In this document: positions 51,323 to 59,949 of the stretch, one piece after another | Numbering within the stretch: the stretch's first letter is position 1 | How the letters are laid out: each line of letters begins with the position of its first letter | Origin: Streptomyces sp. NRRL F-5123 | Lineage (GTDB): Bacteria; Actinomycetota; Actinomycetes; Streptomycetales; Streptomycetaceae | DNA length: 64,000 nucleotides | Direction of reading: 5' to 3' | Assembly (NCBI RefSeq): GCF_000721495.1 | Contig: NZ_JOHY01000009.1 | Span: forward strand, 62,001 to 126,000 | Position numbers and translations under genes: made by a program | Notes under the pieces: model-generated | What the model was told of the DNA's origin: nothing | What the model saw: only the letters and a program-made list of their open reading frames with translations | Databases searched by the model: none

Positions 51323-51940
51323 GTGCACATCGCCATCCTCACCTTCGAGGGTTACAACGAACTCGACTCCCTGATCGCGCTCGGCGTCCTGAACCGCGTC
51401 CGGGCCGACGGGTGGCGGGTCACCCTCGCTTGTCCCACTCCCACGGTGACGTCGATGAACGGCGTGACCGTCGCGCGGATGTCGACCCTCGAAGAAGCCT
51501 GCGAGGCCGACGCCGTCGTCGTCGGCAGCGGCATCGCCACCCGGGAGGTGGTCGAGGACCCGGCGGTCATGGGCGTGCTGCGCGGTCTGGACCCGTCGCG
51601 CCAACTCGTCGCCGCGCAGTGCTCGGGCGCGCTCGTGCTGGCCCGGCTGGGCCTGCTCGACGGTGTCCCCGCCTGCACCGACCTGACCACCAGGCCCTGG
51701 GTCGTGGCCGCGGGCGTCGAGGTGCTCGACCAGCCGTTCTTCGCGAGGGGCACCGTGGCGACGGCCGGCGGCTGCCTCGCCTCGCACTACCTCGCCGGCT
51801 GGGTCATCGCCCGCCTCGCGGGCCGCGAGGCCGCGACCGAGGCGCTGCACTACGTCGCGCCGGTCGGCGAGAAGGAGGAGTACGTCGCGCGCGCCTGGCG
51901 CAACATCACCCCCTACCTGCCCGCTCCGGCGCACGTCTGA
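51323..51940 (+). CDS. DJ-1/PfpI family protein (ThiJ-like)
   Basis: The 205-aa protein has the DJ-1/PfpI fold with the nucleophile Cys in AAQCSGALVLA and a later His (GGCLASHYLAG region) that may complete the site. Members include glutamine-amidotransferase-like isomerases, isonitrile hydratase and glyoxalase III. It is divergent from a MocR gene, which probably regulates it. Confidence 0.82.
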   Translation: MHIAILTFEGYNELDSLIALGVLNRVRADGWRVTLACPTPTVTSMNGVTVARMSTLEEACEADAVVVGSGIATREVVEDPAVMGVLRGLDPSRQLVAAQCSGALVLARLGLLDGVPACTDLTTRPWVVAAGVEVLDQPFFARGTVATAGGCLASHYLAGWVIARLAGREAATEALHYVAPVGEKEEYVARAWRNITPYLPAPAHV

Positions 51941-51949
51941 GCCACCATC

Positions 51950-51998
51950 GCGAGGGTGCCGGAGCCGCAGGCAAGGACGGCGGCTCCGACACCCTCGC
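51950..51998. terminator. Strong bidirectional hairpin terminator
   Basis: A 19-bp stem with one mismatch (51950-51968 and 51980-51998; GCGAGGGTG and CGGAGCCGC pairing with GCGGCTCCG and CACCCTCGC) and an 11-nt loop lies between convergent genes stopping at 51940 and 52005. Confidence 0.8.
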
Positions 51999-52004
51999 CC
52001 GGTG

Positions 52005-52334
52005 TCAGGAGGAGAAGACCACGGAGCGGAAGCCCTGCGGCAGGGCGGCGCCCGCGTACGGCGGCAGCGAGTAGTGCGGGCCGTCGCAGTCCGGTCCGGC
52101 GAAGACGGTGGCCGACGCGTCGGTGTCGTTGACGCCGTGGGTGGCCGGCGGCACGTCCGGATCCGCGACCTCGGGCAGCGTGATGCACTCACGGCCGGGC
52201 GGGTTCACCAGCGCCTTCTGGCCCAGGTAGGTCCGGTAGTCGAACGCGCCGTCGGCGGCGTGCGCCGGCACCGGGAAGGACAGGGCGACGCCGACCGCGC
52301 AGGTCACGGCGGCGAGAGTCGTACGGATACGCAC
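52005..52334 (-). CDS. Small secreted protein, 109 aa
   Basis: A Sec signal peptide (about 1-26, cleavage after AHA) precedes an 83-residue mature protein with two cysteines (RECITL and GPDCDGPHY) that could form a disulfide. The motif VNDTDASATVF is reminiscent of small inhibitor-like proteins of actinomycetes, but I cannot assign a family. Convergent with the DJ-1 gene. Confidence 0.65.
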   Translation of the reverse strand: MRIRTTLAAVTCAVGVALSFPVPAHAADGAFDYRTYLGQKALVNPPGRECITLPEVADPDVPPATHGVNDTDASATVFAGPDCDGPHYSLPPYAGAALPQGFRSVVFSS

Positions 52335-52467
52335 GAAGGGTCCCTTTCGTGGGGTGGGTGAACAGCGGCCACCCTAGATCGGGACATACACGGCGAATCG
52401 GTTCTGCGTCACGGGGCACCACCGCGCCCCACCCGCTCGGCCCACCGCCGGGGAGGCCCGACGCGTG

Positions 52468-52917
52468 CTATCCGGCCTTGCGCTTGTCGAACTCCGCCGC
52501 GACCGCGTGGATCGGGCCCCGGCCCTCCAGCGCGACGCTCTTGCCGTCCGCCAGGGTGATCGTGACGGGCTGCCAGCTCTTGCCGCCCTCGACCGTGATG
52601 GACGCGATGCGCTCCAGGGCGATCTCGCCGAGGTGGTCGCCGACCCGGTTGAGCATCGGGTCGGCCGTCCACACGTGCAGGGCGCTGTCGCTGACGCCGA
52701 AGACGACCGCGGCGTCCAGCGGTATGTCGGTCTCCTCGGTCATCTTCTTCGCGGCCGCGCGGGCCGCGGGCCTGGCGATCAGGTAGTTGCCGAGCGGCGA
52801 GAGCATCCGCGCCGGGCCGAGCGCGGTGTCCACCCTGGCGTAGGCGGCGGCCACGATCTTCTCGTCGCCCAGCGACTCGGTCAGGACATCGGCCAGTTCG
52901 GCGTCTTTCGCGTGCAT
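52468..52917 (-). CDS. Hypothetical protein with PH-like fold, 149 aa
   Basis: No firm family. From the ATG at 52917 the protein has an N-terminal helix, a hydrophobic patch (LGNYLIARPAARAAA, probably not membrane spanning) and a beta-rich second half (VVFGVSDSALHVWTADPML, then ITVEGGKSWQPVTIT) that looks like a bacterial PH domain. Located downstream of the EPSP-synthase-like gene. Confidence 0.65.
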   Translation of the reverse strand: MHAKDAELADVLTESLGDEKIVAAAYARVDTALGPARMLSPLGNYLIARPAARAAAKKMTEETDIPLDAAVVFGVSDSALHVWTADPMLNRVGDHLGEIALERIASITVEGGKSWQPVTITLADGKSVALEGRGPIHAVAAEFDKRKAG

Positions 52918-53048
52918 GAGCGCTCCCGTTCGGTCAGGGGGGTGCGGGAACCAGCCACCCCGCTCGTGCGGACCATGATGGCCGGGCCCGCGGGCGCCGT
53001 GCAGCCGATCACCCCGATTCCCGTACGCCACACGGGAGTTGCCGCTAC

Positions 53049-54287
53049 TCAGACGTCCCAGCGCGCCCGCAGGTCCGCGAAGAACTCGTGGAAGCCCGGG
53101 AAGGTCTTCTTCACGCACGACGGGTCGTCGAAGGTCGTGCCCGGGTTGCGCAGGCCCGCGACCGCGAAGCTCATCGCCATCCGGTGGTCGCCGCGGCAGG
53201 CGATCTCCACCGGGCGCGGCGTGCCCGGCTGGATCTCGATCCACTCCCGGCCGGTCTCGACCCGGATGCCCTGCGCCCGCAGGTTCTCCGCGCACGCGTC
53301 CAGCCGGTCGCACTCCTTGACGCGCGTGTTGTAGACGTCCTCGATCCGCACCGGGCCGTCGGCGTACGGGGCGATGGCCGCGAGCGTCGGCATGGTGTCG
53401 GAGATGTCGCGCATGTTGACCGTCACGCCGGACAGCCGGCCGGTGCCGGTCACCGTCGTCGCGTCCGGGCCGATCTCGACGTCGGCGCCCATTTGCCGCA
53501 GCACCTCCACGAACTGCAGGTCGCCCTGCAGCGCGTCCTGCCCGAGGCCCGGTACGGTCGCGGTCCGCCCGGCGAGCGCGGCCGCGGCGAAGACGTAGCT
53601 GGCGGCGGACGCGTCGGGCTCCACGGCGTAGTCGGCGGGGCGGTAGCCGCCGGGCGGGACCACGAAGGTGTCGCCCTCGCGCGTCACGTCCACGCCGAAG
53701 CCGCGCATCATCGCCAGCGTGATCTCGACGTAGGGCACCGACACGATGCCGGTCACCCGGATCCGCAGGCCGTCCGCGGTGAGCGGGCCGGTCATCAGCA
53801 GCGCGGTCAGGAACTGCGACGACAGGCTCGCGTCCAGCTCCACCTCGCCGCCCTTGACGCCCGCCGCCCGCACGGTGAGCGGCAGGTGGCCCTCGGCCCC
53901 GTCGTGCGTCAGGTCCACGCCGAGCGCGCGCAGCGCCCCGGTGAGCGGTGCGACGGGGCGGCGGCGCATCTGCGCGGAGGCGTCGAAGCGGTAGACGCCG
54001 CGGTGCCCGGCGGCGGCGAGCGCCGGCAGGAAGCGGGCCGCGGTGCCCGCGTCGCGGCAGTCGACGTCCGCGGCCGGGGCGGGCGGCCCTTCCGGGCTGC
54101 CGGTGACGTGCCACGCGTCGTCCGTGCGCCGCACCCCGTAGCCGAGCGCGGCCAGGCCCTGCGCGAAGCCGTCGGTGTCGTCCGACAGCAGCGGCCTGCG
54201 CAGCACGCTCTCCCCGCCTGCCGCGGCCGCCAGGAACAACGCCCGGGCCGTCACTGACTTCGACCCCGGTACGGCGACGATCACCAC
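53049..54287 (-). CDS. aroA: EPSP synthase (3-phosphoshikimate 1-carboxyvinyltransferase) paralogue
   Basis: This 412-aa protein begins at tandem GTG codons (VIVAVPGSKSVTARAL) and has the phosphate- and PEP-binding motifs: PGSKSxTxRAL, DAGTAARFL, the SSQFLTALL loop, the acidic DISDTMPTLA, ECDR(L) and DHRMAMSF. It would make EPSP from shikimate-3-phosphate and PEP. It is about 10-15 residues short at the N-terminus compared with E. coli AroA, and DISDTMPTLAAIA is unlike the actinomycete housekeeping enzyme as I recall it. So I infer a second paralogue, perhaps recruited from another lineage. No other shikimate genes are adjacent. Confidence 0.78.
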   Translation of the reverse strand: MVIVAVPGSKSVTARALFLAAAAGGESVLRRPLLSDDTDGFAQGLAALGYGVRRTDDAWHVTGSPEGPPAPAADVDCRDAGTAARFLPALAAAGHRGVYRFDASAQMRRRPVAPLTGALRALGVDLTHDGAEGHLPLTVRAAGVKGGEVELDASLSSQFLTALLMTGPLTADGLRIRVTGIVSVPYVEITLAMMRGFGVDVTREGDTFVVPPGGYRPADYAVEPDASAASYVFAAAALAGRTATVPGLGQDALQGDLQFVEVLRQMGADVEIGPDATTVTGTGRLSGVTVNMRDISDTMPTLAAIAPYADGPVRIEDVYNTRVKECDRLDACAENLRAQGIRVETGREWIEIQPGTPRPVEIACRGDHRMAMSFAVAGLRNPGTTFDDPSCVKKTFPGFHEFFADLRARWDV

Positions 54288-54572
54288 TGCCTCCCGCCTC
54301 GCCGGCGGGACGCTCCCCCGGCGGGCCCGATCCTACGGGGCGGTCCCACCTCGTGCGGAGCCGCCCGACGCAAAGGGACACCGATCGGTTCCACCAGCAG
54401 TCGGCAGCGTTGGTACCTGCAAGACTGCCGTGTACCGCACACGCGTCCCCGGGCCGCCGGTGCCATGATCATCCCTGGGGACGGGGACGGCGGTTCTGGC
54501 CGGTGGGAGCAGGACCGGATAGCGGCGGGCACCTCACGAACCCGTCGCGGGTACGGGACAGGGGGGTTCGCG

Positions 54573-55160
54573 ATGAGTGCTGTGCACGAGATGACGTTCG
54601 AGGGGAAGGACCGGTACCGCACCGCCCGGTGGTCGAGGATCTGCCTGCTGGCCGGGGTACTGTTCGTCGAGGCGATCATGGCCTTCTCACAGCTCGGCGC
54701 CACGGCCGCCGGATGGGTGGTGGGCGGGACGTTCGCCTTCGGCCTGCTGAGCCTCCTCAGGGTGGCCCGGTCCCGGACGACGGTCGGGGCGTCCGGGATC
54801 ACCATCAGCTCGGGCTTCGGGCCGGGCCGTACGCACTCCTGGGACGAGATCCGATGGGTCGGCGTCCACCGGGGCAGCACCCGGATCGGCGAGTATTCCC
54901 TGCTGCGGGTCACCTTCGCGAGCGGGCGGACCCGTTCGCTGCCCGCGCTCTCGGTCAGCACCCTGTACCCCGACCCCTCGTTCGACGAGAACTGCCGCCT
55001 GGTCATCGCCTGGTGGAAGGCGAACACAGACCCCTCCGCCAGGTTCCAGCCGAGGGCGAACTGGCTGTACCGCAAGACGCCCGAGCAGATCGGGAGCGTT
55101 CTGGCCGGGGTCATCGCGGCGGTCATCCTGGGGGTCGTCTTCCTCATGACCGTCAAGTAG
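54573..55160 (+). CDS. Small membrane protein with bPH_6-like PH domain (paralogue of 1824-2396)
   Basis: From the ATG at 54573 the protein has 195 aa. It has two N-terminal hydrophobic segments (about 25-62), a PH-like domain (about 66-130; TTVGASGITISSGFGPGRTH then SWDEIRWVGV) and a C-terminal hydrophobic segment. The order and several motifs (F.GKDRYR, WxANTDPSARFQP) match the gene at the left end. Codirectional genes nearby are unrelated. Confidence 0.75.
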   Translation: MSAVHEMTFEGKDRYRTARWSRICLLAGVLFVEAIMAFSQLGATAAGWVVGGTFAFGLLSLLRVARSRTTVGASGITISSGFGPGRTHSWDEIRWVGVHRGSTRIGEYSLLRVTFASGRTRSLPALSVSTLYPDPSFDENCRLVIAWWKANTDPSARFQPRANWLYRKTPEQIGSVLAGVIAAVILGVVFLMTVK

Positions 55161-55194
55161 CCGCCCGGAGCGCGCCACGCGGAGCCGCGCCGTC

Positions 55195-56265
55195 TCAGCC
55201 CGCGGTCAGGCTCGTACGCCGGACGGTCAGCCACACCGCCGCGAGCGCGAGCACGCCGAGGCCCGCGTAGCCGGCGGCCAGGATCGCGTGGAAGCTGCCG
55301 ATGCGGTCGGCGGGCTGGTAGACGAGCCGGGTCAGCAGGTGGTGGCCGGCCATGCAGGACGGCAGCCGCGTGGGGGCCATGGCGTCCGGGCCTGCGAAGG
55401 GGCACAACCGGTCCAGGCCCGCGGCGTCGAGGGGCCGCCCGGCCGCGTCGTACAGATTGCCGACCCGCTCCGGCGAGATCGTGATGCCGGCCTTGATCCG
55501 CAGCGCGTTCGGGCCGCCGGCCGGGCCCGGGTCGTGCGTGCCGTCCGGGAGGGACCGAAGCCGTGACAGGGGCGCCATCAGGTACGGGTAGCGGTAGCTG
55601 ACCAGCACGAACAGGCCGACGAAGAAGGCCACCGCGACCAGCGCCGCGGGCAGCACCCGGCGGATCGCGGCGCCGAGGGCGACCCCCACCGCGAACATCG
55701 CCACCCCCAGCGCGAGCGGCAGCATGCCGGAGTCCAGGAAGGTGTCGCCCTCGAAGAGGCCGTCGCCGGTCACGTCGCTCATGACCCGCGCGACATGGTC
55801 GGCGGCCAGCGATATCGCCGCCGTGCACACCGCCGTGCAGCCGCCCAGCAGGGCGGTCTTCGTCCACAGCCAGCGCTGCGGGGAGACGTCCTGGCTCCAG
55901 GCCAGCAGCAGCGTGCGCTGCTCGTGCTCGCGCGCCAGCAGCGGCACCCCGAGGAAGACGGCGATCAGCAGCGGCTCGTACTCCACGAACTGCAGGATGT
56001 GGTCCGCGACGCGGAAGGGCCCGGTCTGGGACGACAGCGCCGCGTCCTGCGGGGTGCCGGACAGGCACGGGCGGTCGTGGCACTGGTGGAAGTACACCGT
56101 CATCTCGTGTCCGAGCCAGGCCAGCCAGCCGGCCAGGACGACGGTGAGGCCCAGGGCGCACACCAGCGCCCAGCGGTGCTGGCGCCAGGTCAGCCACAGC
56201 AGGCCGGAGAACCCCCGCCCGCGATGGGCTTCCACGGCCACGGCGGGCTCCAGTGCCACGCTCAT
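55195..56265 (-). CDS. ABC-2 type transporter permease
   Basis: The 356-aa protein starts with a Trp-rich first segment (LLWLTWRQHRWALV) and has six membrane helices typical of ABC-2 exporters of the LWLTWRQHR kind; a large extracytoplasmic loop carries cysteines (CHDRPC, CPF, CMAGHH). Its ATG overlaps the ATPase stop (ATGA). Together they would export a lipid or antibiotic-like compound; substrate unknown. Confidence 0.82.
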   Translation of the reverse strand: MSVALEPAVAVEAHRGRGFSGLLWLTWRQHRWALVCALGLTVVLAGWLAWLGHEMTVYFHQCHDRPCLSGTPQDAALSSQTGPFRVADHILQFVEYEPLLIAVFLGVPLLAREHEQRTLLLAWSQDVSPQRWLWTKTALLGGCTAVCTAAISLAADHVARVMSDVTGDGLFEGDTFLDSGMLPLALGVAMFAVGVALGAAIRRVLPAALVAVAFFVGLFVLVSYRYPYLMAPLSRLRSLPDGTHDPGPAGGPNALRIKAGITISPERVGNLYDAAGRPLDAAGLDRLCPFAGPDAMAPTRLPSCMAGHHLLTRLVYQPADRIGSFHAILAAGYAGLGVLALAAVWLTVRRTSLTAG

Positions 56266-57122
56266 GCCACGGCCTCCGGGGTCTTGAGATACGTCAGGAC
56301 GAGGTCCTCCAGCGACAGCGGCCGTGAGGTCCACCCGGGCGCGACCACCGCGGGCCGCACGCCCGCCTCCTCCCGGACGGTGAACACCGACTGCCGCGCC
56401 GTGTGCCGCGCGGCGACCACCCTCCCGGGCCCCGGCGGCCGCTCCGCGCGCGGCCCGCTCAGCCGCACGTGCCGGGCCAGCAGGTCCTCGATGTCGCCGG
56501 TCAGCACGGGACGGCCCGCCGCGAGCAGCAGCAGGTGGTCGCCGACGCCCGCGAGTTCGGCCACGATGTGGGTCGACAGCATCACCGTCATACCGGTGTC
56601 CGCCACCTCCCCCATCAGCTCGCCGGTCACCTCGGCGCGCGCCACCGGGTCCAGGCTCGACAACGGCTCGTCCAGCAGCAGCAGCGCGGGCCGCGAGCCC
56701 AGCGCCACCGCCAGCGCGACCTGGGCCCGCTGCCCGCCCGAGAGCTTCCCGCACGGGCGGTCCACCGGCACCGCGAAGCGCTCCAGCCAGGCCACGGCCC
56801 GCCCCTGGTCCCACACCCAGTTGGTGGCCCGCCCGAAACGCAGCATGTCCGCGGGGCTGAAATCCCGGTAGAGCGGCTTGTCCTGGGCCAGGATCGCCAC
56901 CCGTGCGGCACCCTCCCCCACGGGCCGCCCGTACACCCGTACGTCGCCCGCCGTCGCCGGGAGGAGCCCGCTGACGATGCTCATGAGGGTGGACTTGCCC
57001 GCGCCGTTCGCCCCCACCAGGGCGATGACGCCCCCGGCGGGGAGCCGGAACGAGCAGTCGCGCAGGGCCTCGGCCCTTCGGTAGCGCTTGCCCAGGCCCT
57101 CGGCCTCCACGGCGTACGTCAT
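56262..57122 (-). CDS. ABC transporter ATP-binding protein
   Basis: The 286-aa ATPase has Walker A GANGAGKST (about residue 37), the Q-loop (LAQDKPLYRDFSP), signature KLSGGQR, Walker B LLLLDEP with the D-loop SLD and the switch His (STHIVAEL). A C-terminal extension of about 70 residues follows. It partners with the ABC-2 permease and is coupled to the GntR gene by a 4-bp overlap. Confidence 0.9.
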   Translation of the reverse strand: MTYAVEAEGLGKRYRRAEALRDCSFRLPAGGVIALVGANGAGKSTLMSIVSGLLPATAGDVRVYGRPVGEGAARVAILAQDKPLYRDFSPADMLRFGRATNWVWDQGRAVAWLERFAVPVDRPCGKLSGGQRAQVALAVALGSRPALLLLDEPLSSLDPVARAEVTGELMGEVADTGMTVMLSTHIVAELAGVGDHLLLLAAGRPVLTGDIEDLLARHVRLSGPRAERPPGPGRVVAARHTARQSVFTVREEAGVRPAVVAPGWTSRPLSLEDLVLTYLKTPEAVA

Positions 57123-57526
57123 GCGACCCCGCCCTCCTTCCCCGCCGTACGCGCCTCTTCGGCCAGCACCGAGGCGATCAGGGCCCGCACGTCCTCCGGC
57201 TCCAGCCCCGCCTCACGTGCCTGCCCCGCCCAGCGCGCGAAGCTCGCCCGCAGCCGCGCCATCGCATGCGGGTCGGCTGCGCCGAGCTCGCCGCTCACGA
57301 ACGTCCCCGCCCCCTGGCGGGCCTCCACCAGACCCGAGAGCTCCAGCTCCCGGTACGCCTTCAGGACGGTGCTCGGGTTCACCGTGCAGGCGGTGACCAC
57401 ACTGCGGACGGTGGGCAACTGGTCGCCCGGCCTCAGCACTCCCATCCGCAGTGCCTCGCGGACCTGCGTCACGAGCTGGGCGTACGCCGGGACGGTGCTC
57501 GTCCGGTCGACATGGAGGTCGATCAC
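57119..57526 (-). CDS. GntR family (YtrA subfamily) regulator
   Basis: I choose the GTG at 57526 (135 aa) because GAGGAG lies 4 nt before it; longer starts add residues lacking any domain. The winged helix is clear (LRPGDQLPTVRSVVTACTVN then PSTVLKAYRELELSGLVEAR). The short C-terminal helical part marks the YtrA subfamily. These regulators usually repress the ABC operon they lead, and here the gene is first in the coupled regulator-ATPase-permease set. Confidence 0.85.
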   Translation of the reverse strand: MIDLHVDRTSTVPAYAQLVTQVREALRMGVLRPGDQLPTVRSVVTACTVNPSTVLKAYRELELSGLVEARQGAGTFVSGELGAADPHAMARLRASFARWAGQAREAGLEPEDVRALIASVLAEEARTAGKEGGVA

Positions 57527-57744
57527 TTTTCTCCTCGCGGAGGGCCAGGGGCTAATTGTTCTGGTCAAGTAGAACACTAGCCCACCATCACGGCAAGAGC
57601 TTCAGCCTCCCGCCGGGGAGGGGTGCCCGCGCCTGGCGGCGCGGGGTGTTTCCCACCCCCACCACCCGTGCAGGTAGGACGTCGACTGACGGTCTTCCCG
57701 TGGGGCCCATTCGCCGTCGGGGGCGAACCGCAGTCCCCCGCACA

Positions 57745-58110
57745 CTCACCCCCACCGGCGGGCAGCCGCCAACGCAACCTCGGGAGGGGGACGATCCGGG
57801 GGTGCCCCCGCAGGAATGCGCCTCCCAGCCCCTCACCGAACACGGAAGAGGGCGAACGCGCATTCCGAGGAGGTACCCCCGGAGTGGCCCCCGACCCCAC
57901 CCCCGCACGGAGTGCGCGATGCCCCGCCGGGCACACCAGGGGCGAGTGGGGGCACCTCCCAGGCAAAGCTCTGGGGGAGAACGGCGCGAGCAACCACCCG
58001 CCGAGGGACGATCCCACGACAGCAGAACGCGGCACCCCGGTGGGAAACAGCGGCGCGAGGCAGCATCTGATGTGCGGCCGGCGCCGCGTGGGCGCGACCA
58101 GCCCCCACCG
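57745..58110. repeat. Dispersed structured intergenic repeat, copy B (opposite orientation)
   Basis: The 624-bp gap between the GntR and aldolase-like genes holds no credible gene. It matches copy A (44012-44262) as an inverted duplicate in blocks: arms 57796-57821 and 57858-57882 around a 36-nt loop, with GCGCATTCC/GGAATGCGC pairing. The block CATCTGATGTGCGGCC at 58065-58080 matches the reverse complement of 44044-44055. Copy B has about 130 bp more between the blocks. Bases 57527-57744 contain nothing I can name. Confidence 0.75.
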
Positions 58111-58150
58111 GCGCAAGGTCGCACGACAAACCACAACACCCCCGGGGGGG

Positions 58151-58768
58151 CTACGCCGCGAGCCGGTCCAAGAGCTCAGCCAACCGCTTGCTCACCGTCA
58201 GCCGGTCGCCGGACGTCAGCGCGGAGCCGAGGCCCACCGCCACCGCGCCCGCCGCGATCCATTCGGGCGCCGCCGCCAGCGTGATCCCGCCGATCGGAAC
58301 GAGCGGCGCCTGCGGAAGCACCGCCCGCACCTCCGCCACCCACGCAGGCGTGAGCGACACCGCGGGGTAGACGGTCAGCGCGTCGGCGCCCAGCTCGAGC
58401 GCGCGCACCGCCTCGCCCGGGGTGGCGACGCCGGGAAAGACGGGCACCCCGTAGCGGTGCCCGGCGCGCAGCACACCCTCGTCCAGGTTCGGCGCGAGCA
58501 GAAACCGCGCCCCCGCCTCGATCGCGAGCCGCGCGGCCACCTCGTCCAGCACCGTCCCCGCCCCGACGATCGCGTCGTCGCCGACCTCCCGCACGAGCGT
58601 GGTGACCACTTCGAGCGCGAAGGGCGTGGTGAGGGAGATCTCCAGGGTCGTGAGCCCGGCGGACAGCAGGGTGTCAGCGGTGACGGCGGCCTGGTCGTAC
58701 GTCTCGGTGCGGATGGTGGCGAAGACCCGTTGTGCGAGCGCGGCCCGGGTGGTCTCCCAGCGGTACAC
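58151..58768 (-). CDS. KDPG/KHG aldolase-like protein without the catalytic lysine
   Basis: The 205-aa protein has the class I 2-keto-3-deoxy-6-phosphogluconate aldolase barrel: LEISLTTP (with the catalytic Glu), VGAGTVLD, FLLAPNLDEGV, FPGVATPGEA, then ALTVYPAVSLT and PIGGITLAAAPEW. The Schiff-base lysine normally sits in the (K)(L/F)FPAE motif; here the equivalent is LTVYPAV, and the only lysine of the protein is in the C-terminal SKRLAE. So a Lys-dependent aldolase mechanism is unlikely. The protein may have a non-aldolase function or act through another residue. Confidence 0.78.
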   Translation of the reverse strand: MYRWETTRAALAQRVFATIRTETYDQAAVTADTLLSAGLTTLEISLTTPFALEVVTTLVREVGDDAIVGAGTVLDEVAARLAIEAGARFLLAPNLDEGVLRAGHRYGVPVFPGVATPGEAVRALELGADALTVYPAVSLTPAWVAEVRAVLPQAPLVPIGGITLAAAPEWIAAGAVAVGLGSALTSGDRLTVSKRLAELLDRLAA

Positions 58769-58929
58769 GGAGGATCTCGGTCCTTCCCTAGCGGTGCTGC
58801 ACGGTGGTGCGGGTGCGCGGGATACGGAGAGCGCGATCAGAACGCTACCCGCACGGCAGGGCGCGTCCGCCGGACGTTCCGGCAGCTGTCACCGCACCGT
58901 GACACGAGCGGGGCAAGCATCCGCCTGCG

Positions 58930-59045
58930 CGGCGCGCGGGCCCGGCGGACACGGGCCCGCCCCCACCGGACCCCACCACCCCGCCGGAACCGAACCGGAC
59001 CCCACCACCCGAACGCAAACCCCACCCGGACGCAAACCCCCGCCC
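58930..59045. repeat. Low-complexity proline-codon-like repeat
   Basis: The 286-bp gap between the aldolase-like and AIM24 genes contains short direct repeats of CCGGACCCCACCACC and CGGACGCAAACCCC. It lacks a plausible reading frame. No promoter or terminator was recognised. Confidence 0.5.
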
Positions 59046-59054
59046 GAGCGGATC

Positions 59055-59885
59055 TCACCCCGCGTGGGTGGAGAACAGCCCGCCCGTGGGCCCCTGCTTG
59101 TCACCGCCCTGCGCCTTCTTGAGCGCGTTGGCGAGGCCCTCGATGGTCATGGACTGGAGGATGACCCGGCCGTTGCCCTCCAGGGTGGCGAGCGACAGGC
59201 CCTCGCCGCCGAAGACGGCGTTCATGATGCCCTGCCGGTTGAGGCCGCCGATGCGCTGGATGCCGTACTGGATGCCTTCCTCGAAGGCGACGATGCAGCC
59301 GGTGTCGACCTCGATGCGGCCGCCGAAGTCGGCGGGGTTGAGGTCGATGAAGTTGCCGGCGCCGGCGATGATGACGGTGCCGTGGCCGGTGAACTTCTCC
59401 AGGACGAAGCCCTCGCCGCCGCTCATGCCCTGCCGCCCGCCGACGAAGGCGATGCCGAACTGGACGGTGTCCTCGGCGGCCACGAAGGCGTCCTTCTCGG
59501 CGAACCAGGCGCGCGAGCCGGACAGCTCCAGGGCGCGCATCTCGCCGGGCAGCACCCCGGCGAAGCCGACCGTGCCCTCCCCGCCGGAGGCGGTGAAGTA
59601 CTGGAAGGCGAGCGACTCACCGGCCAGCGCGCGCTGGCCGACCTGCATCGCGGTGCCCATGGCCTGCCGCAGGAGGCCGCCCATGCCCCCACCGCCCCCA
59701 CCGCCACCGGCGCCACCGGCGGCGCCCGCCCCGCCGCGGGGCTGGCCGCCGAGCCGCGTCTCCATGGAGACGTTCGCGGTCTTGAAGAGGAACTTCCCGG
59801 CCTCGCAGTAGACCGTCTGCCCCGGGTTGAGGGTGCAGACGGCCATCTGCATGGCGTTGCCGACGATCTGCTGCTGGAGCGTCAC
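59055..59885 (-). CDS. AIM24/TIGR00266 family protein
   Basis: The 276-aa protein has the AIM24 beta-sandwich pattern: QIVGNAMQMAVCTLNPGQTV at the start, then YFTASGGEGTVGFAG, GGEGFVLEKFTGHGTVIIAG and a C-terminal GVNxxGRVILQSM-like strand. A Gly-rich insert (about residues 46-70) interrupts the first domain; its length may be flexible. These proteins are conserved but of unknown role in bacteria. Confidence 0.8.
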   Translation of the reverse strand: MTLQQQIVGNAMQMAVCTLNPGQTVYCEAGKFLFKTANVSMETRLGGQPRGGAGAAGGAGGGGGGGGMGGLLRQAMGTAMQVGQRALAGESLAFQYFTASGGEGTVGFAGVLPGEMRALELSGSRAWFAEKDAFVAAEDTVQFGIAFVGGRQGMSGGEGFVLEKFTGHGTVIIAGAGNFIDLNPADFGGRIEVDTGCIVAFEEGIQYGIQRIGGLNRQGIMNAVFGGEGLSLATLEGNGRVILQSMTIEGLANALKKAQGGDKQGPTGGLFSTHAG

Positions 59886-59949
59886 CGCAGGACTCCTTGA
59901 AACGAACGATGCCGAAAGGGGCGAAACCGGTACGGTTCGCGCCCTCCCG

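Noticed and set aside
57800..58140. Small reading frames on both strands in the 57.5-58.1 kb gap
   Set aside because: The DNA is a repeat related to 44.0-44.3 kb, and block conservation follows non-coding structure rather than codons.
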